Below, in pieces: positions 1-8,789 of a stretch of DNA of 64,000 bases (the stretch's first letter is position 1; every line of letters starts with the position of its first letter). The DNA is taken from assembly GCF_900108515.1 (NCBI RefSeq), contig NZ_FNWW01000004.1, forward strand, positions 186,001 through 250,000. The letters run 5' to 3'. A model generated the notes under the pieces. It was not told where the DNA came from and ran no database searches. It saw nothing but the letters and a program-made list of their open reading frames with translations. This stretch comes from Halobacillus karajensis. Lineage in GTDB: Bacteria > Bacillota > Bacilli > Bacillales > Halobacillaceae. The position numbers and the translations under genes are program-made.

Positions 1-10
1 AAGGTCAAAA

Positions 11-1042
11 TCAGCGCTTATATGCATTCTTAAATACGAACGGGAGAATTAAAACAATGATTAATAACCGAATTGTTTGCAATGAACTAACGATTGCGGG
101 CTCGCCCCCTGTTTGTTCTGCTGTAATCGACATCTCTACAAGTCCTCCCGGGGCCAGTGATAAAACAGCTGTAGTTAAATTCATAGCCGTCCACCAGCTT
201 AATAAAAAGGATAATCCAATCCCTAAACCAATCGTAAACAAAGCCAATATAAAAAAGTATAAACATGTCTTTCCGGATAGAATGATTTCCCTTAGAGAAA
301 CCGTATGACCTAAATAAGCTCCGATAATAAGTTGAGCCAAAATGAAAAGGACTTCAGGCAATGGATAAAACGGGGCCCCGGACGACTGCAAAATCCCAAT
401 GGACAACATGGGCACGATTACAAGAGAAGCGGGAACGATGTCTCTGATCTTCCAACCGATTAAGGCAAAAATGACATAAAGCGGAATCGTCCATAAAGAG
501 CCGTCTTCTGTGTTTATTAGCTCCCCAGCTCCTCCATCGGGTGAGGAACTCGATACCCAATGAGTGGCGAAAAAAGGAATAATGAATAATACACTAACAA
601 GCCTTAATGTATGGAAAATCGTAACGAGTGCACTATTCCCTTTTAAAGCATCGCTGACCGCAATCATTGCCGACAGCCCTCCTGGCGAGCTTCCCACTAG
701 TGCTGTCATCTTATCAATATTCGCAAATTTAGATATGTAAAGTCCGGCTATTAAGCTGAACCCAATCATTAAAATCGTTAACACTGTATACGGCAGTATG
801 TATGGAACAATCAAAGCAAATGTCTGTGCAGTGAAACTGAGCCCGATCTGAATACCGAGTAAAACAAAAGCCATGCTTTTTGCTATAGGGGACGTATCTG
901 ATTCCAAAGAGGAGCAATATTTAGCAATTACTACAAATACGATTGGCCCCAATATCCATGGAATAGGGATCCCAAGGATTTTAAATAGCGCCCCTCCTGG
1001 GAGAGCAACGAGATAAGTTTTCATCATCGGGATCCTAGTCAC
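11..1042 (-). CDS. AbrB-family multispanning membrane protein
   Basis: A 343-residue, very hydrophobic protein with about ten membrane segments. It has two related halves, each carrying an SPGG or APGG motif (SSPGGLSAMIAVSD near residue 117 and LAPGGLVEMSITAEQ near 297), which is the internal duplication typical of the AbrB-type integral membrane family (PF05145). Members are annotated as putative transporters or ammonia monooxygenase-like proteins, and their substrate is unknown. The start is GTG at 1042, with an AGGAGG site 9 bases upstream; the Met codons a few residues further in are less well placed. It is not related to the DNA-binding AbrB regulator despite the name. The gene stands alone, with a decayed TetR regulator behind it. 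Family call is good, function unknown. Confidence 0.8.
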   Translation of the reverse strand: MTRIPMMKTYLVALPGGALFKILGIPIPWILGPIVFVVIAKYCSSLESDTSPIAKSMAFVLLGIQIGLSFTAQTFALIVPYILPYTVLTILMIGFSLIAGLYISKFANIDKMTALVGSSPGGLSAMIAVSDALKGNSALVTIFHTLRLVSVLFIIPFFATHWVSSSSPDGGAGELINTEDGSLWTIPLYVIFALIGWKIRDIVPASLVIVPMLSIGILQSSGAPFYPLPEVLFILAQLIIGAYLGHTVSLREIILSGKTCLYFFILALFTIGLGIGLSFLLSWWTAMNLTTAVLSLAPGGLVEMSITAEQTGGEPAIVSSLQTIRLLIIVLILPFVFKNAYKR

Positions 1043-1152
1043 TAAAAAAAACCTCCTATGGCTGAATTAACAAATCCCCCGGTGTTTACAAGTACTACAA
1101 TGGAACCTCCATTTAGAATAATAAAAATCAAACGTTAAACAAGTTTCGAATA

Positions 1153-1188
1153 GGAATAGCCGCTTCCTTTATAGGAAGCGGCTATTCC
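1153..1188. terminator. perfect 15-bp hairpin without a strong U-tract
   Basis: The arms GGAATAGCCGCTTCC and its exact complement are separated by a 6-base loop. There is no run of Ts on either side, so it is only a possible terminator for the decayed gene at 1254-1572 or an mRNA-stabilising stem. Confidence 0.45.
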
Positions 1189-1253
1189 TTTGCTACCCCA
1201 TTCTCAATCAAATCGAACAACTGATCATAATCTTATAAGTTTCCATTAAATCC

Positions 1254-1572
1254 TCATGCCTTTTTTGTACGGTAAAAAAGGGTGAGATTTTTATCGCTGC
1301 TGTGCAATTCTCGAATCATCTGGTCAATATGATACGTTTCTGGAATTAAGCAAGGTATATAACAGACGATAAAGTTTATGATTGGGTGGTTCCTCTCAGG
1401 AATTTGTTTAATTTGTTTCGTCATCTCTTCCATGATGTATTTCATGTAAGTAAAGATGAGATGTTCCTTGGTATTGAAGTATTCATAGAAAGTGCTCCGG
1501 CTTACGTTAAGTTTGTCCGAGAGTTATTTTAATGAAACCTATGGGATCAGGATCTTTTTTCTTCTCAAACTT
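1254..1572 (-). pseudogene. TetR-family regulator, truncated and frameshifted
   Basis: The open part encodes a recognisable TetR helix-turn-helix end (LSDKLNVSRSTFYEYFNTKE, about 1446-1523) followed by a 63-residue remnant of the ligand domain. A TAA sits directly before the LSDKLN codons. The expected preceding residues (GFIKIT) occur in another frame, so a small deletion has destroyed the reading frame, and most of the first helix region is missing. A strong GGGGGAGGAG site (1576-1585) and a TACAAT-like -10 lie upstream, as expected of a once-active gene. The ligand domain is also far shorter than the usual 130 or so residues. Not functional as TetR. Confidence 0.7.
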
Positions 1573-1646
1573 TTTCTCCTCCCCCTTCTTTTATTGTACC
1601 AGCTGGAGAAGGGGAAAGAACGTTCATTGTTGACACATCCGCTTTC

Positions 1647-2606
1647 CTACTCAAAAAGATGCGTTAAATACCCGTAGCCTTCTTGTTCCATTTCCCCTTT
1701 TGGAATAAACTTCAGCGCAGCAGAATTAATGCAATAACGAAGCCCGCCCCGATCAGAAGGACCATCTTCAAAAACATGTCCAAGGTGAGAATCTGCACGA
1801 TCGCTTCGTACTTCCGTGCGGAACATTCCATGAGAAGTGTCCACTTCTTCTTTGACCTGCTGCTTTTCAATAGGTTTAGTAAAGCTTGGCCAACCACATC
1901 CAGCATCGTATTTATCCCGGGAACTGAAGAGTGGTTCGCCTGAAACAATATCGACATAGATCCCTTCTTCGTCGTGATCATGGAATTCATTTTGGAATGG
2001 ACGTTCTGTCCCATTTTCCTGAGTAACTTTATATTGTATATCTGTCAAACGCTGTTTTAAATCCTCTTGGTCCTTGTGATAACTCCAGCGATCTTTAATA
2101 AAATCTGCTCGTCCGGATCCTTTCTTATATCGCTTGTAATGAAAACGATTCTTTTTATAATAATCTTGATGTTTATCTTCAGCAGGATAAAAAGTTACGG
2201 CTGGTAGGATTTCTGTTACAATCGGTTCCTTAAATTTCCCGGAAGCTTCCAAAGCCTTTTTGCTCTCTTCAGCTATTTTCTTTTGTCTCTCATTGTGAAA
2301 ATAGATGGCAGTCGTATAAGAATGGCCGCGATCAGCAAACTGGCCCCCAACATCTGTGGGATCGATTTGCTGCCAAAACAGTTCAACGAGTCGTTCATAA
2401 GGAAATTTAGAGGGATCAAAAGTTATTTGTACAGCTTCCCTGTGACCTGTTGTTTCCGTAACGACTTGCATGTAGGTAGGGTTTTCCGTATGTCCGCCAG
2501 TATAGCCAGAGAGAATGGATTCGATCCCAGGGCGTTCGTCAAAAGGTTCAACCATGCACCAGAAACAACCCCCTGCAAATGTTGCTTTTTCTAAATGTTT
2601 ATTCAA
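1647..2606 (-). CDS. msrAB: Bifunctional peptide methionine sulfoxide reductase MsrA-MsrB
   Basis: Repairs oxidised methionine in proteins; MsrA reduces the S and MsrB the R sulfoxide. Residues 1-160 are the MsrA domain with the catalytic motif GGCFWC (C14), and residues about 175-310 are the MsrB domain with catalytic Cys near 292 in RYCINSA and the conserved GCGWPSF and SHLGHVF motifs. The usual CxxC zinc pairs of many MsrB proteins are not seen. In B. subtilis the two activities are separate adjacent genes; here they are one 319-residue polypeptide, a fusion also known in other bacteria. The start is TTG at 2606 with AGGAGG 8 bases upstream. No signal peptide, so cytoplasmic. Single-gene unit. 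Confidence 0.95.
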   Translation of the reverse strand: MNKHLEKATFAGGCFWCMVEPFDERPGIESILSGYTGGHTENPTYMQVVTETTGHREAVQITFDPSKFPYERLVELFWQQIDPTDVGGQFADRGHSYTTAIYFHNERQKKIAEESKKALEASGKFKEPIVTEILPAVTFYPAEDKHQDYYKKNRFHYKRYKKGSGRADFIKDRWSYHKDQEDLKQRLTDIQYKVTQENGTERPFQNEFHDHDEEGIYVDIVSGEPLFSSRDKYDAGCGWPSFTKPIEKQQVKEEVDTSHGMFRTEVRSDRADSHLGHVFEDGPSDRGGLRYCINSAALKFIPKGEMEQEGYGYLTHLFE

Positions 2607-2671
2607 AAATAATACCTCCTAAAGGATCGGTCTTTTACTATTAGATATGTCCTTATTTTTGCTAACTACAG

Positions 2672-2720
2672 AAAAAAAATCAAGCCACACGCACAGCCTA
2701 AATATACAATTTAGGCTGTG
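2672..2720 (-). terminator. Terminator overlapping the end of the vrrA-like gene
   Basis: A perfect 12-bp stem (CACAGCCTAAAT, loop of 5) overlaps the last codons of the 2698-3225 gene. A run of eight Ts follows about 12 bases later on the minus strand, so the spacing is looser than in a canonical intrinsic terminator. Confidence 0.5.
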
Positions 2721-3225
2721 ATGCACCTTGAGGTCTTGTTTTCTTATCTTTATCGTCTAACGTACTTGTGGATTCCCAATCGAAAGACTCCTCTTTCTTA
2801 TGGCTACTTTCGACAGGTCCTGTTTCATCCTCATCGTCCGGTTCATTCATAATCTTCATCATGTTAATCATGGCAGGGATATTCTTTAACATGGGACCAT
2901 ATTGCTGCATCATTGGAGCTGCTGATTGCATAGCTTTCAATGCGGTTTGCATATGACTGAGCCAGCCAGCTCCGCCTGTTTTCGCTGCTGATCCAGCGGC
3001 CCCGAGTGTCTGAGCTCCTAATCCCGTTCCTCCCCCAAAAAAACCTGGTGCTCCAGCTCCAACCCCTGAGTTTCCTAAGAAGCCAGGAATTCCAAATCCC
3101 CCGATGCCCCTGCTTCCAGCATTGGCAAAAGGAGCCATGGAACGCATCATCTGTGGTCCTGCAGCTTGTTGAAAACCTGGAAATTGCCCCATAGGAGGGA
3201 AAGGCGGTTGACCTGTTGGAAACAT
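2698..3225 (-). CDS. VrrA/YqfQ-like Gly/Pro/Met-rich protein
   Basis: A 175-residue low-complexity protein. Residues 1-90 are rich in Pro, Gly, Phe and Met (FPPMGQFPGFQ, GGFGIPGFLG). A more ordered middle (about 95-130) carries the QQYGPMLKNIPAMINMMKIM block found in Bacillus YqfQ/VrrA proteins. The tail is acidic and Ser/Lys-rich. The family occurs in spore formers, but its biochemical role is not established. The start is ATG with GGAGGGG 5 bases upstream. It lies directly behind ung and may be the last gene of that run. The VrrA name comes from B. anthracis, where the orthologue has a variable repeat; no perfect tandem repeat is visible here. Confidence 0.7.
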   Translation of the reverse strand: MFPTGQPPFPPMGQFPGFQQAAGPQMMRSMAPFANAGSRGIGGFGIPGFLGNSGVGAGAPGFFGGGTGLGAQTLGAAGSAAKTGGAGWLSHMQTALKAMQSAAPMMQQYGPMLKNIPAMINMMKIMNEPDDEDETGPVESSHKKEESFDWESTSTLDDKDKKTRPQGASQPKLYI

Positions 3226-3243
3226 AAAAACCCCTCCGAAACT

Positions 3244-3291
3244 TTAGAATACTCTAGCATATGCTTTTTTTAAAAACTGGTATGGGCTCAT
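3244..3291 (-). CDS. 15-codon ORF translationally linked to the end of ung
   Basis: ATG at 3291 follows an AGAGGT site, formed by the last codons and stop of ung, with 9 bases spacing. The encoded peptide is MSPYQFLKKAYARVF. It is too short to identify, and chance is a real alternative. Confidence 0.2.
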   Translation of the reverse strand: MSPYQFLKKAYARVF

Positions 3292-3298
3292 GCTTTTC

Positions 3299-3973
3299 TT
3301 ACCTCTTAGGTAAAGACCAATCCACTGGGTCCATTCCATTTTGTTTAAGAAATTGATTAGCTTTTGAAAATGGACGACTACCATAAAAACCTCGATGAGC
3401 AGCAAAAGGACTCGGGTGGGAAGAAGTGAGGACAAGATGCTTATCCCGATCAACAACCGCTCCCTTTTTTTGTGCATGCTTCCCCCACAAGATAAAAACC
3501 AATGGACGACTTCTTTTATTTAACGATTGGATTACTGCATCTGTGAATTTCTCCCAGCCTAAGCCCCTGTGGGAGTTCGCTTCACCAGCTCTGACTGTCA
3601 AAACATCATTTAAAAGCAGCACCCCTTGTTCTGCCCATGAAACCAGGTAACCATGTCGTGGTATCTCAATACCCAGATCCTCCTTTAATTCTTTATATAT
3701 ATTACGCAGCGATGGAGGGATGCGATTGCCAGGGCGAACAGAAAAACTTAACCCATGGGCCTGATTTTCACCGTGGTAAGGGTCCTGGCCGATGATTACT
3801 ACTTTTGCCGATTCATAAGAGGTATAATTTAAGGCCGAAAAAATTTCATCATATGGAGGATATACCGTACGCTTTTGATACTCCTGGTTCACCTGATCCT
3901 GTAAATAGGAGAAGTAATCTTTTTTAAATTCGTCCTTTAAAATAGATTTCCATTCATTTGATAGATGATTCAT
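3299..3973 (-). CDS. ung: Uracil-DNA glycosylase
   Basis: Removes uracil from DNA, the first step of base excision repair of deaminated cytosine. At 224 residues it has the usual family-1 length. The water-activating motif GQDPYHG lies near residue 62 (catalytic Asp) and the DNA-intercalation loop HPSPFAAHRGF near 186 (catalytic His); LLLNDVLTVR and FILWGKHAQKK are further conserved blocks. The start ATG at 3973 overlaps the stop of a 41-codon upstream ORF (ATGA), suggesting coupled translation within a repair operon behind sbcC. Cytoplasmic, monomeric enzyme. Family assignment is certain from the two catalytic motifs. Confidence 0.97.
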   Translation of the reverse strand: MNHLSNEWKSILKDEFKKDYFSYLQDQVNQEYQKRTVYPPYDEIFSALNYTSYESAKVVIIGQDPYHGENQAHGLSFSVRPGNRIPPSLRNIYKELKEDLGIEIPRHGYLVSWAEQGVLLLNDVLTVRAGEANSHRGLGWEKFTDAVIQSLNKRSRPLVFILWGKHAQKKGAVVDRDKHLVLTSSHPSPFAAHRGFYGSRPFSKANQFLKQNGMDPVDWSLPKR

Positions 3974-4095
3974 GATCTCATTCCTTCCACTACCACTCTA
4001 AGATATTTCCCGGGCAAGCGCAGAATATGACAAGCTTCCTCTTTGTCCATTATAACTACGTAAGAATCTTGACATTTCCCGTGGTTAACAGCCAA
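3970..4095 (-). CDS. Small 41-residue ORF between sbcC and ung
   Basis: A TTG codon at 4095 opens a 41-residue frame whose TGA overlaps the ung ATG (ATGA). The product begins MAVNHGKCQD if TTG is read as Met, and alternates hydrophobic and charged residues (SYVVIMDKEE, YLRVVVEG) like a small beta-rich domain; it has two Cys (C8, C22). It fills almost all of the 164-base gap between sbcC and ung. An AGAAGG sequence precedes the TTG, but only 3 bases away, closer than ideal; an internal ATG at codon 16 is the alternative. I do not recognise a family. Support is positional coupling and protein-like composition only. Confidence 0.4.
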   Translation of the reverse strand: MAVNHGKCQDSYVVIMDKEEACHILRLPGKYLRVVVEGMRS

Positions 4096-4137
4096 AATCC
4101 TTCTGACAGTTAAAAATGATTGGCAATGTATCTTTCT

Positions 4138-7100
4138 TTATTGAAACACAAATTCTACTTTGGAGCCTTGAGGACCTGAATGGATCTGTAATTTTGCAGG
4201 GATTTCTTCTTTTAATTGCTGGACATGGGAAATAATGCCCAGCATACGATTTCCATCTTGTAAACTTCTTAAACACCCTATAGCTTGCTCCAAAGAAATT
4301 TCATCCAAGGTACCAAACCCTTCATCAATAAATAATGTATCCAATTGGACACCACCCGCATGGGCTTGAACCACATCAGCCATGCCTAGAGCCAAACTTA
4401 GAGAGGTCTTAAAACCTTCTCCGCCAGATAATGTTCTAACCGAACGCTGCTGGCCTGTATGATGATCAATAACTTCAAGGTCCAGGCCACTTTGTGCCCC
4501 ACGTTTAGCCACCGCGTCACTTCGAATCAACTGATAACGGTGATCGGTCATTTGATCGAGTCGTAGATTTGCTTGAAGGAGTATTTCATCTAAATACGAT
4601 GCAAGAACATACCGCTCCAGGGAAAGTCGCAAATGGTTGTCACCCCTCGCAATTTGGGCTAACTCTGCTATATCATAATATTTCGCTGCAAGTTCCCCTT
4701 GTTCTTCAACAAGAGAAGTAATGGTATCCCGAATCTCCAAGTTTTGGCGTAAGGATAGGTGGAGATTATTCCATACCTCTCGCTGGGCATTCAGCTCTTT
4801 ACGCACATCATCTAAGTTTACTTGTAAAGATGGTAAATCAGGTTTTTGATAGGTAGATAGTTTTGTCTCTAATTCCATCAACCTGTTCTGTACTACATTG
4901 ACTCTCTGTTGATATTGTTGAATTTCAGCTGACATCTCCTCAATGATATAAGGTTCCTTGAGGGCATTCTTATAGGATTCTATTGAAGAAAATGAGAATT
5001 GAACAAGCGTTTGATCAAATTCCTTCTTCCATTGTTCCAGAGCGATTTCACTCTGTTTTAAGTAGTTTTCCCCTTCATTCACAGCGGTTTGAATTTTTTG
5101 CCATTTATCTCGTTTCGCTTGATAATCCTTTTGAATGTCTCTCCATGTCTGTTCTGCTTGTTTATAGAGGATCTCACTCTTAGCTACTTCTTCAGCTACC
5201 ACTTGAGGATCATACGAAGTGAAAGAAACTGACTCATGGAGAGAATCCAATTCCGTGGTCCTTTTTGCTAACTCTTTCTGCCTATCATTATAGGTTTGAA
5301 GAAGTTTTTCCTTCTCTTCTTGAATGGAAGACAATTGTCTTTCTATGTGATCGATCTTCTTTTCAAAGGATTGCAATTCCTTTAGTTTCTCCTGTAGATC
5401 GTCATATTCCTTTTTTATTTCCTCCATGTGCTTATGACAAGCATGTAAGACATCTTGGATGGATTCTTCCGACATTTTATCTTCATTGTTCAAATCGTTC
5501 CAAATGCTCTCAGTCAATTGCCTTTGTGCTTCACCTTCTGATTTCACTTCCATCAACTGACTTTGAGCCTGCTCATAATTTAGACCAGCCTGTTCATATT
5601 GTCTCTTTAACTTTTCTAGTTCTTGCTCGTTCTGGATTTGAGCAGGTTTACTCGCGGGAGCTGGATGCTCAGAAGAGCCACATACAGGACATGGACTCCC
5701 CTCTTTTAAATGGAGAGAAATTGTGTAAGCATGGTGTTTTCTAATTTCCTCCATTGCTTGTTCGTAGGCAGATTTCTTTGCCAAATGATCATCTTTTATT
5801 TTACGGTAATTTGTTAAGGAAGATTGATAGTTTCCACGTAACTCTTTCAGTTTCTTCCACTCATTCAACAGACGTTCTGTAGCTTCTTTTCTTATATTTA
5901 ATGTTCGGTGCTCTTCTTTCTTTTTAAACGCAGATTCCCTTAATAGACGCTCTTCTCTGGTTTTCTCCCTTAGACCTTTAAGCTGTTTATTTAGTTCGTC
6001 TTCCATACGTTTATACTCTTGAAGAGCTTCTTCATCTTTTTCGGATTGTTGTTCTAACTGCCTGACCTGTTCTTTCTTCTGTACAAATTCTTCTAAGCGC
6101 TCTTTCTCCTGGATTTTCTTCTGCCACGCTTGCTTTAATTTTTCTCGATCATTCTCTTTATCAGCTTCCTGGATATATTGTTCTTCTATCTTACGAAAAT
6201 CTTCTTGAACTTGGTGATAGGTTTCTATTTTTTCTTTTTGATTTTGACGCAAACGGCCAAGTTCTTGTTTTCGCTCTTCATATTGCTTCTCATATGGACG
6301 TACCTCTGCGGCGTTTCTGGCAAGAGAATATTCCTTTTTTAGTTCCTGAATCTTTTCCTGGTTCTCATCTAACTTCTGCTTTTCTACAGATAATTGTTCT
6401 TTTTCTTCAAAGAGGTCCTGGAGTTGTTTGGCTTTGTAATAAAGTTCCTGGAGGTGGTCAGTTTTTTGCTGCAAGTGTTTTACTTGATCTTCCTCTTCCA
6501 AGACCATCTTTTCCTGTTTAATAATTCGTTGTTGGAGTCGCTCTCTTACTTTAGAAAGCTCTTGAAATTCCAACTCTTCATCCGCTTCTTCCCCCCAGTT
6601 TATTTTTTCCTTTTCTCGTTCGATTTTCCATTCGAATTGGTTAATTTCTGATTCCAGATCCTTCGCTTGCTTCTTAAAGTAATCAGTCAACTGCGCAAAA
6701 AATTCTGTTTTAAAGATTCGTTGTAAAATTTCTTCCCGCTCTTTACTATTTTCAGAAATCAGCTTCCTGAATTCTCCTTGGGGAATCATAATCATTTTGC
6801 GAAACTGTTCGTAATCCAAACCCAATATTTCTTCAATGTAATCATTTACTTCTTTAATTTTGGAGGCAACCAGCAGCTCTTTTTCATCCTGAATCATATA
6901 GAACTCTGCTCTCGCCGGTTCTTCTTTCCAACCTTCTCCCCGCTCTTTTCTCTTCTGTTGTTTAGGCATTCTAACAATGCGATACATTTTTCCTCGTAGT
7001 TCAAAAGAGAAATCAACATAGGTAGATTCTTCGATCTTAGCGAAGTGACTGCGCATGGTATCCTGATCTCGATCACTGCCACTTGCACGACCATATAGCG

Positions 7101-7251
7101 CAAAGCACATCGCATCAAAAATTGTCGTCTTTCCTGCGCCTGTTGGACCTGTAATTAGGAAAATAGACTCTTCGCCCAAGCTCGTAAAATCAATGGTTTG
7201 TTTATCTCGGTAAGGACCAAAAGCTGCCATCGTGAGTTTCAACGCTTTCAT
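4138..7251 (-). CDS. sbcC: Exonuclease subunit SbcC (Rad50-like ATPase)
   Basis: ATPase subunit of the SbcCD nuclease, which cuts hairpins and processes DNA ends and protein-blocked breaks. Walker A GPTGAGKTT lies near residue 35. Two long Glu/Lys/Gln-rich coiled coils (about 180-520 and 560-860) flank the zinc-hook CPVC (near 515) that joins two molecules. The ABC signature LSGGEGFK and Walker B LFIDEGFGTLD lie in the C-terminal lobe (about 935 and 965). At 1037 residues it is close to the usual SMC-like length. The ATG at 7251 is one base after the sbcD stop, so the two subunits are translated in tandem from one mRNA, as in other Bacillaceae. Confidence 0.96.
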   Translation of the reverse strand: MKALKLTMAAFGPYRDKQTIDFTSLGEESIFLITGPTGAGKTTIFDAMCFALYGRASGSDRDQDTMRSHFAKIEESTYVDFSFELRGKMYRIVRMPKQQKRKERGEGWKEEPARAEFYMIQDEKELLVASKIKEVNDYIEEILGLDYEQFRKMIMIPQGEFRKLISENSKEREEILQRIFKTEFFAQLTDYFKKQAKDLESEINQFEWKIEREKEKINWGEEADEELEFQELSKVRERLQQRIIKQEKMVLEEEDQVKHLQQKTDHLQELYYKAKQLQDLFEEKEQLSVEKQKLDENQEKIQELKKEYSLARNAAEVRPYEKQYEERKQELGRLRQNQKEKIETYHQVQEDFRKIEEQYIQEADKENDREKLKQAWQKKIQEKERLEEFVQKKEQVRQLEQQSEKDEEALQEYKRMEDELNKQLKGLREKTREERLLRESAFKKKEEHRTLNIRKEATERLLNEWKKLKELRGNYQSSLTNYRKIKDDHLAKKSAYEQAMEEIRKHHAYTISLHLKEGSPCPVCGSSEHPAPASKPAQIQNEQELEKLKRQYEQAGLNYEQAQSQLMEVKSEGEAQRQLTESIWNDLNNEDKMSEESIQDVLHACHKHMEEIKKEYDDLQEKLKELQSFEKKIDHIERQLSSIQEEKEKLLQTYNDRQKELAKRTTELDSLHESVSFTSYDPQVVAEEVAKSEILYKQAEQTWRDIQKDYQAKRDKWQKIQTAVNEGENYLKQSEIALEQWKKEFDQTLVQFSFSSIESYKNALKEPYIIEEMSAEIQQYQQRVNVVQNRLMELETKLSTYQKPDLPSLQVNLDDVRKELNAQREVWNNLHLSLRQNLEIRDTITSLVEEQGELAAKYYDIAELAQIARGDNHLRLSLERYVLASYLDEILLQANLRLDQMTDHRYQLIRSDAVAKRGAQSGLDLEVIDHHTGQQRSVRTLSGGEGFKTSLSLALGMADVVQAHAGGVQLDTLFIDEGFGTLDEISLEQAIGCLRSLQDGNRMLGIISHVQQLKEEIPAKLQIHSGPQGSKVEFVFQ

Positions 7252-7252
7252 A

Positions 7253-8407
7253 TTATTGCTCCCTCTCTTCCTTCTTAAGTTGATCGATGGCTTGATTAAT
7301 CATGTTTTTTCTCTCTTCAGAAATGCCGTCACCCTTAATATCCTCATAAAAGGAAGCAAAGAGATCGGCATGTGATAATTGTTGTCGCTCTCTTACTTCA
7401 TGAAGTTCGTCCATTTGCGGGTTCGTCATCGACCTGCGTCTTTCCAAATGCAGAATGTTTGGATAAACCTGACGCAACTTGCCCATAGGGTCTACAAGCT
7501 GGCCATCATCTAGGAGCCTTACATGGAGATAGTTCTCAGAATTGCTCACCGCTTCACCAGCTAGCAATTCTTCAAAATACCCTTCTATGATTTGGAAATC
7601 TCTTTTAGGGGTAAGAGGGATTTTTTCGATAGCGCAATGTCCGTCTTCATCCATTTCTACGATCGTTATAGATTTTGAATGGTTCGCTTCAGAGAAAGAA
7701 TACTTCAGAATTGACCCACTGTAACGAATATATTCCTCTGTGACTCTCTGAGGTTGATGAAGGTGTCCTAAGGCGACATAGGAAAAATCCTTGAACAAGC
7801 GTGCATCTACATAAGGACTTCCCCCAATCATAGACAACCGCTCTTCTGACTCAGATTCCATCCCCCCCGCTAAAAAAGCATGACCAACCCAAACATGGCG
7901 ATCTTCCATGTTAAAACGATCCTTAATATCCTCAATTAATTTCTCAGCGGCTTCCTGGTGAGATTTAATCCTATCATCATTAAACACATAGGCCACTTCT
8001 GCGGGCTCCACATATGGAATAAGGTGAAAGTGGACAGGTCCCTTTCGATCATATAAAGTGATTGGTTTTCGTTCTTTTGTAAGTTTAGTATCCAAGAAAA
8101 GACCTTGATTTCTAAACAATTGGTTCCCAAATTCTAAACGGCCCGGGCTATCATGATTTCCGGAAATAGCCAGAACAGGAATTTGAAAATCATTGATCAA
8201 TATCGTTAAAATTTCATTTAGAAGTTCTACCGCTTGTTTCGGAGGGATCGAACGATCGTAAAGATCACCGGCAATCACAATCACATCCGGTTCAGTTTCC
8301 TTTACAATATCGATGAATTGCTGAAGGATATACCGTTGATCTTCCGTCATATGTACATAATTAACGATCTTCCCCAGATGCCAGTCAGCTGTATGCAGGA
8401 TTTTCAA
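7253..8407 (-). CDS. sbcD: Exonuclease subunit SbcD (Mre11-like nuclease)
   Basis: The metallophosphoesterase subunit of SbcCD, supplying the Mn-dependent 3'-5' exonuclease and single-strand endonuclease. All phosphoesterase blocks are present: ADWHLGK (7-13), AGDLYDR (near 46), SGNHDSPGR (near 80), GHAFLAGG and ALGHLHQPQ (near 215), which bind the two metals. The C-terminal 100 residues form the capping and SbcC-interaction part. At 384 residues it has normal length. It is followed by sbcC with 1 base between and preceded by yozE 17 bases upstream, so all three probably share a transcript. Confidence 0.96.
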   Translation of the reverse strand: MKILHTADWHLGKIVNYVHMTEDQRYILQQFIDIVKETEPDVIVIAGDLYDRSIPPKQAVELLNEILTILINDFQIPVLAISGNHDSPGRLEFGNQLFRNQGLFLDTKLTKERKPITLYDRKGPVHFHLIPYVEPAEVAYVFNDDRIKSHQEAAEKLIEDIKDRFNMEDRHVWVGHAFLAGGMESESEERLSMIGGSPYVDARLFKDFSYVALGHLHQPQRVTEEYIRYSGSILKYSFSEANHSKSITIVEMDEDGHCAIEKIPLTPKRDFQIIEGYFEELLAGEAVSNSENYLHVRLLDDGQLVDPMGKLRQVYPNILHLERRRSMTNPQMDELHEVRERQQLSHADLFASFYEDIKGDGISEERKNMINQAIDQLKKEEREQ

Positions 8408-8424
8408 AAAATCACCCTTCTCAT

Positions 8425-8643
8425 TTATTCTTCTTCTATTAAGTATTTTTCATATAACCGATCAAAAACAGCTAAAGCCGATGGAAATGGTGCATTCCAT
8501 TCTAAATACCGGCTAATTTCATCATAGGATTTCGCCTGTTTCGGAAAACTGTGATCATCAAACATCCATTCAGCCAGTTGCTTCTCCTCATCATTTTTCC
8601 GGTTTCCACGATATCTCATCATATAATGGTAAAAAGACCTCAT
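8425..8643 (-). CDS. yozE: YozE-family (UPF0346) small protein
   Basis: A 72-residue protein matching the UPF0346/YozE pattern: SFYHYMMRYR at the start, FDDHSFPKQ in the middle and YDEISRYLE followed by a helical tail ending DRLYEKYL. The family adopts a SAM-like helical fold and its role is not established. The ATG is preceded by GAGGAGG with 10 bases spacing. Its position directly before sbcD suggests co-transcription with the SbcCD repair genes. Family membership is clear; function unknown. Confidence 0.85.
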   Translation of the reverse strand: MRSFYHYMMRYRGNRKNDEEKQLAEWMFDDHSFPKQAKSYDEISRYLEWNAPFPSALAVFDRLYEKYLIEEE

Positions 8644-8716
8644 TTTTCGTATTCCTCCTCATCCGTGCCTACTTTATTTTTATCATGTTCCTCCATGTTC
8701 AGCAAAAGATATTGAT

Positions 8717-8759
8717 TTCATTCAAATAAATAGCTCAGAGAAACAGTTCTCTGAGCCAA
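8717..8759 (-). terminator. Terminator of the tat operon
   Basis: On the minus strand a GCTCAGAGAA stem with a short loop is followed by TATTTATTT, 30 bases after the tatC stop. Confidence 0.75.
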
Positions 8760-8789
8760 TTCTAGGGTATTCGAATTCTAGTTATACTA

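Noticed and set aside
1153-1188. Attachment site or transposon end
   Set aside because: A lone perfect hairpin with no partner repeat or integrase; better read as a terminator-like stem.
3244-3477. 77-residue minus-strand ORF starting MHKKRERL
   Set aside because: Mostly an alternate frame of ung; only the last 15 codons have a plausible start.
5265-5744. 159-residue plus-strand ORF
   Set aside because: It lies antisense inside the coiled-coil part of sbcC, has no ribosome-binding site and has Cys/Phe/His-rich composition typical of a shadow frame.
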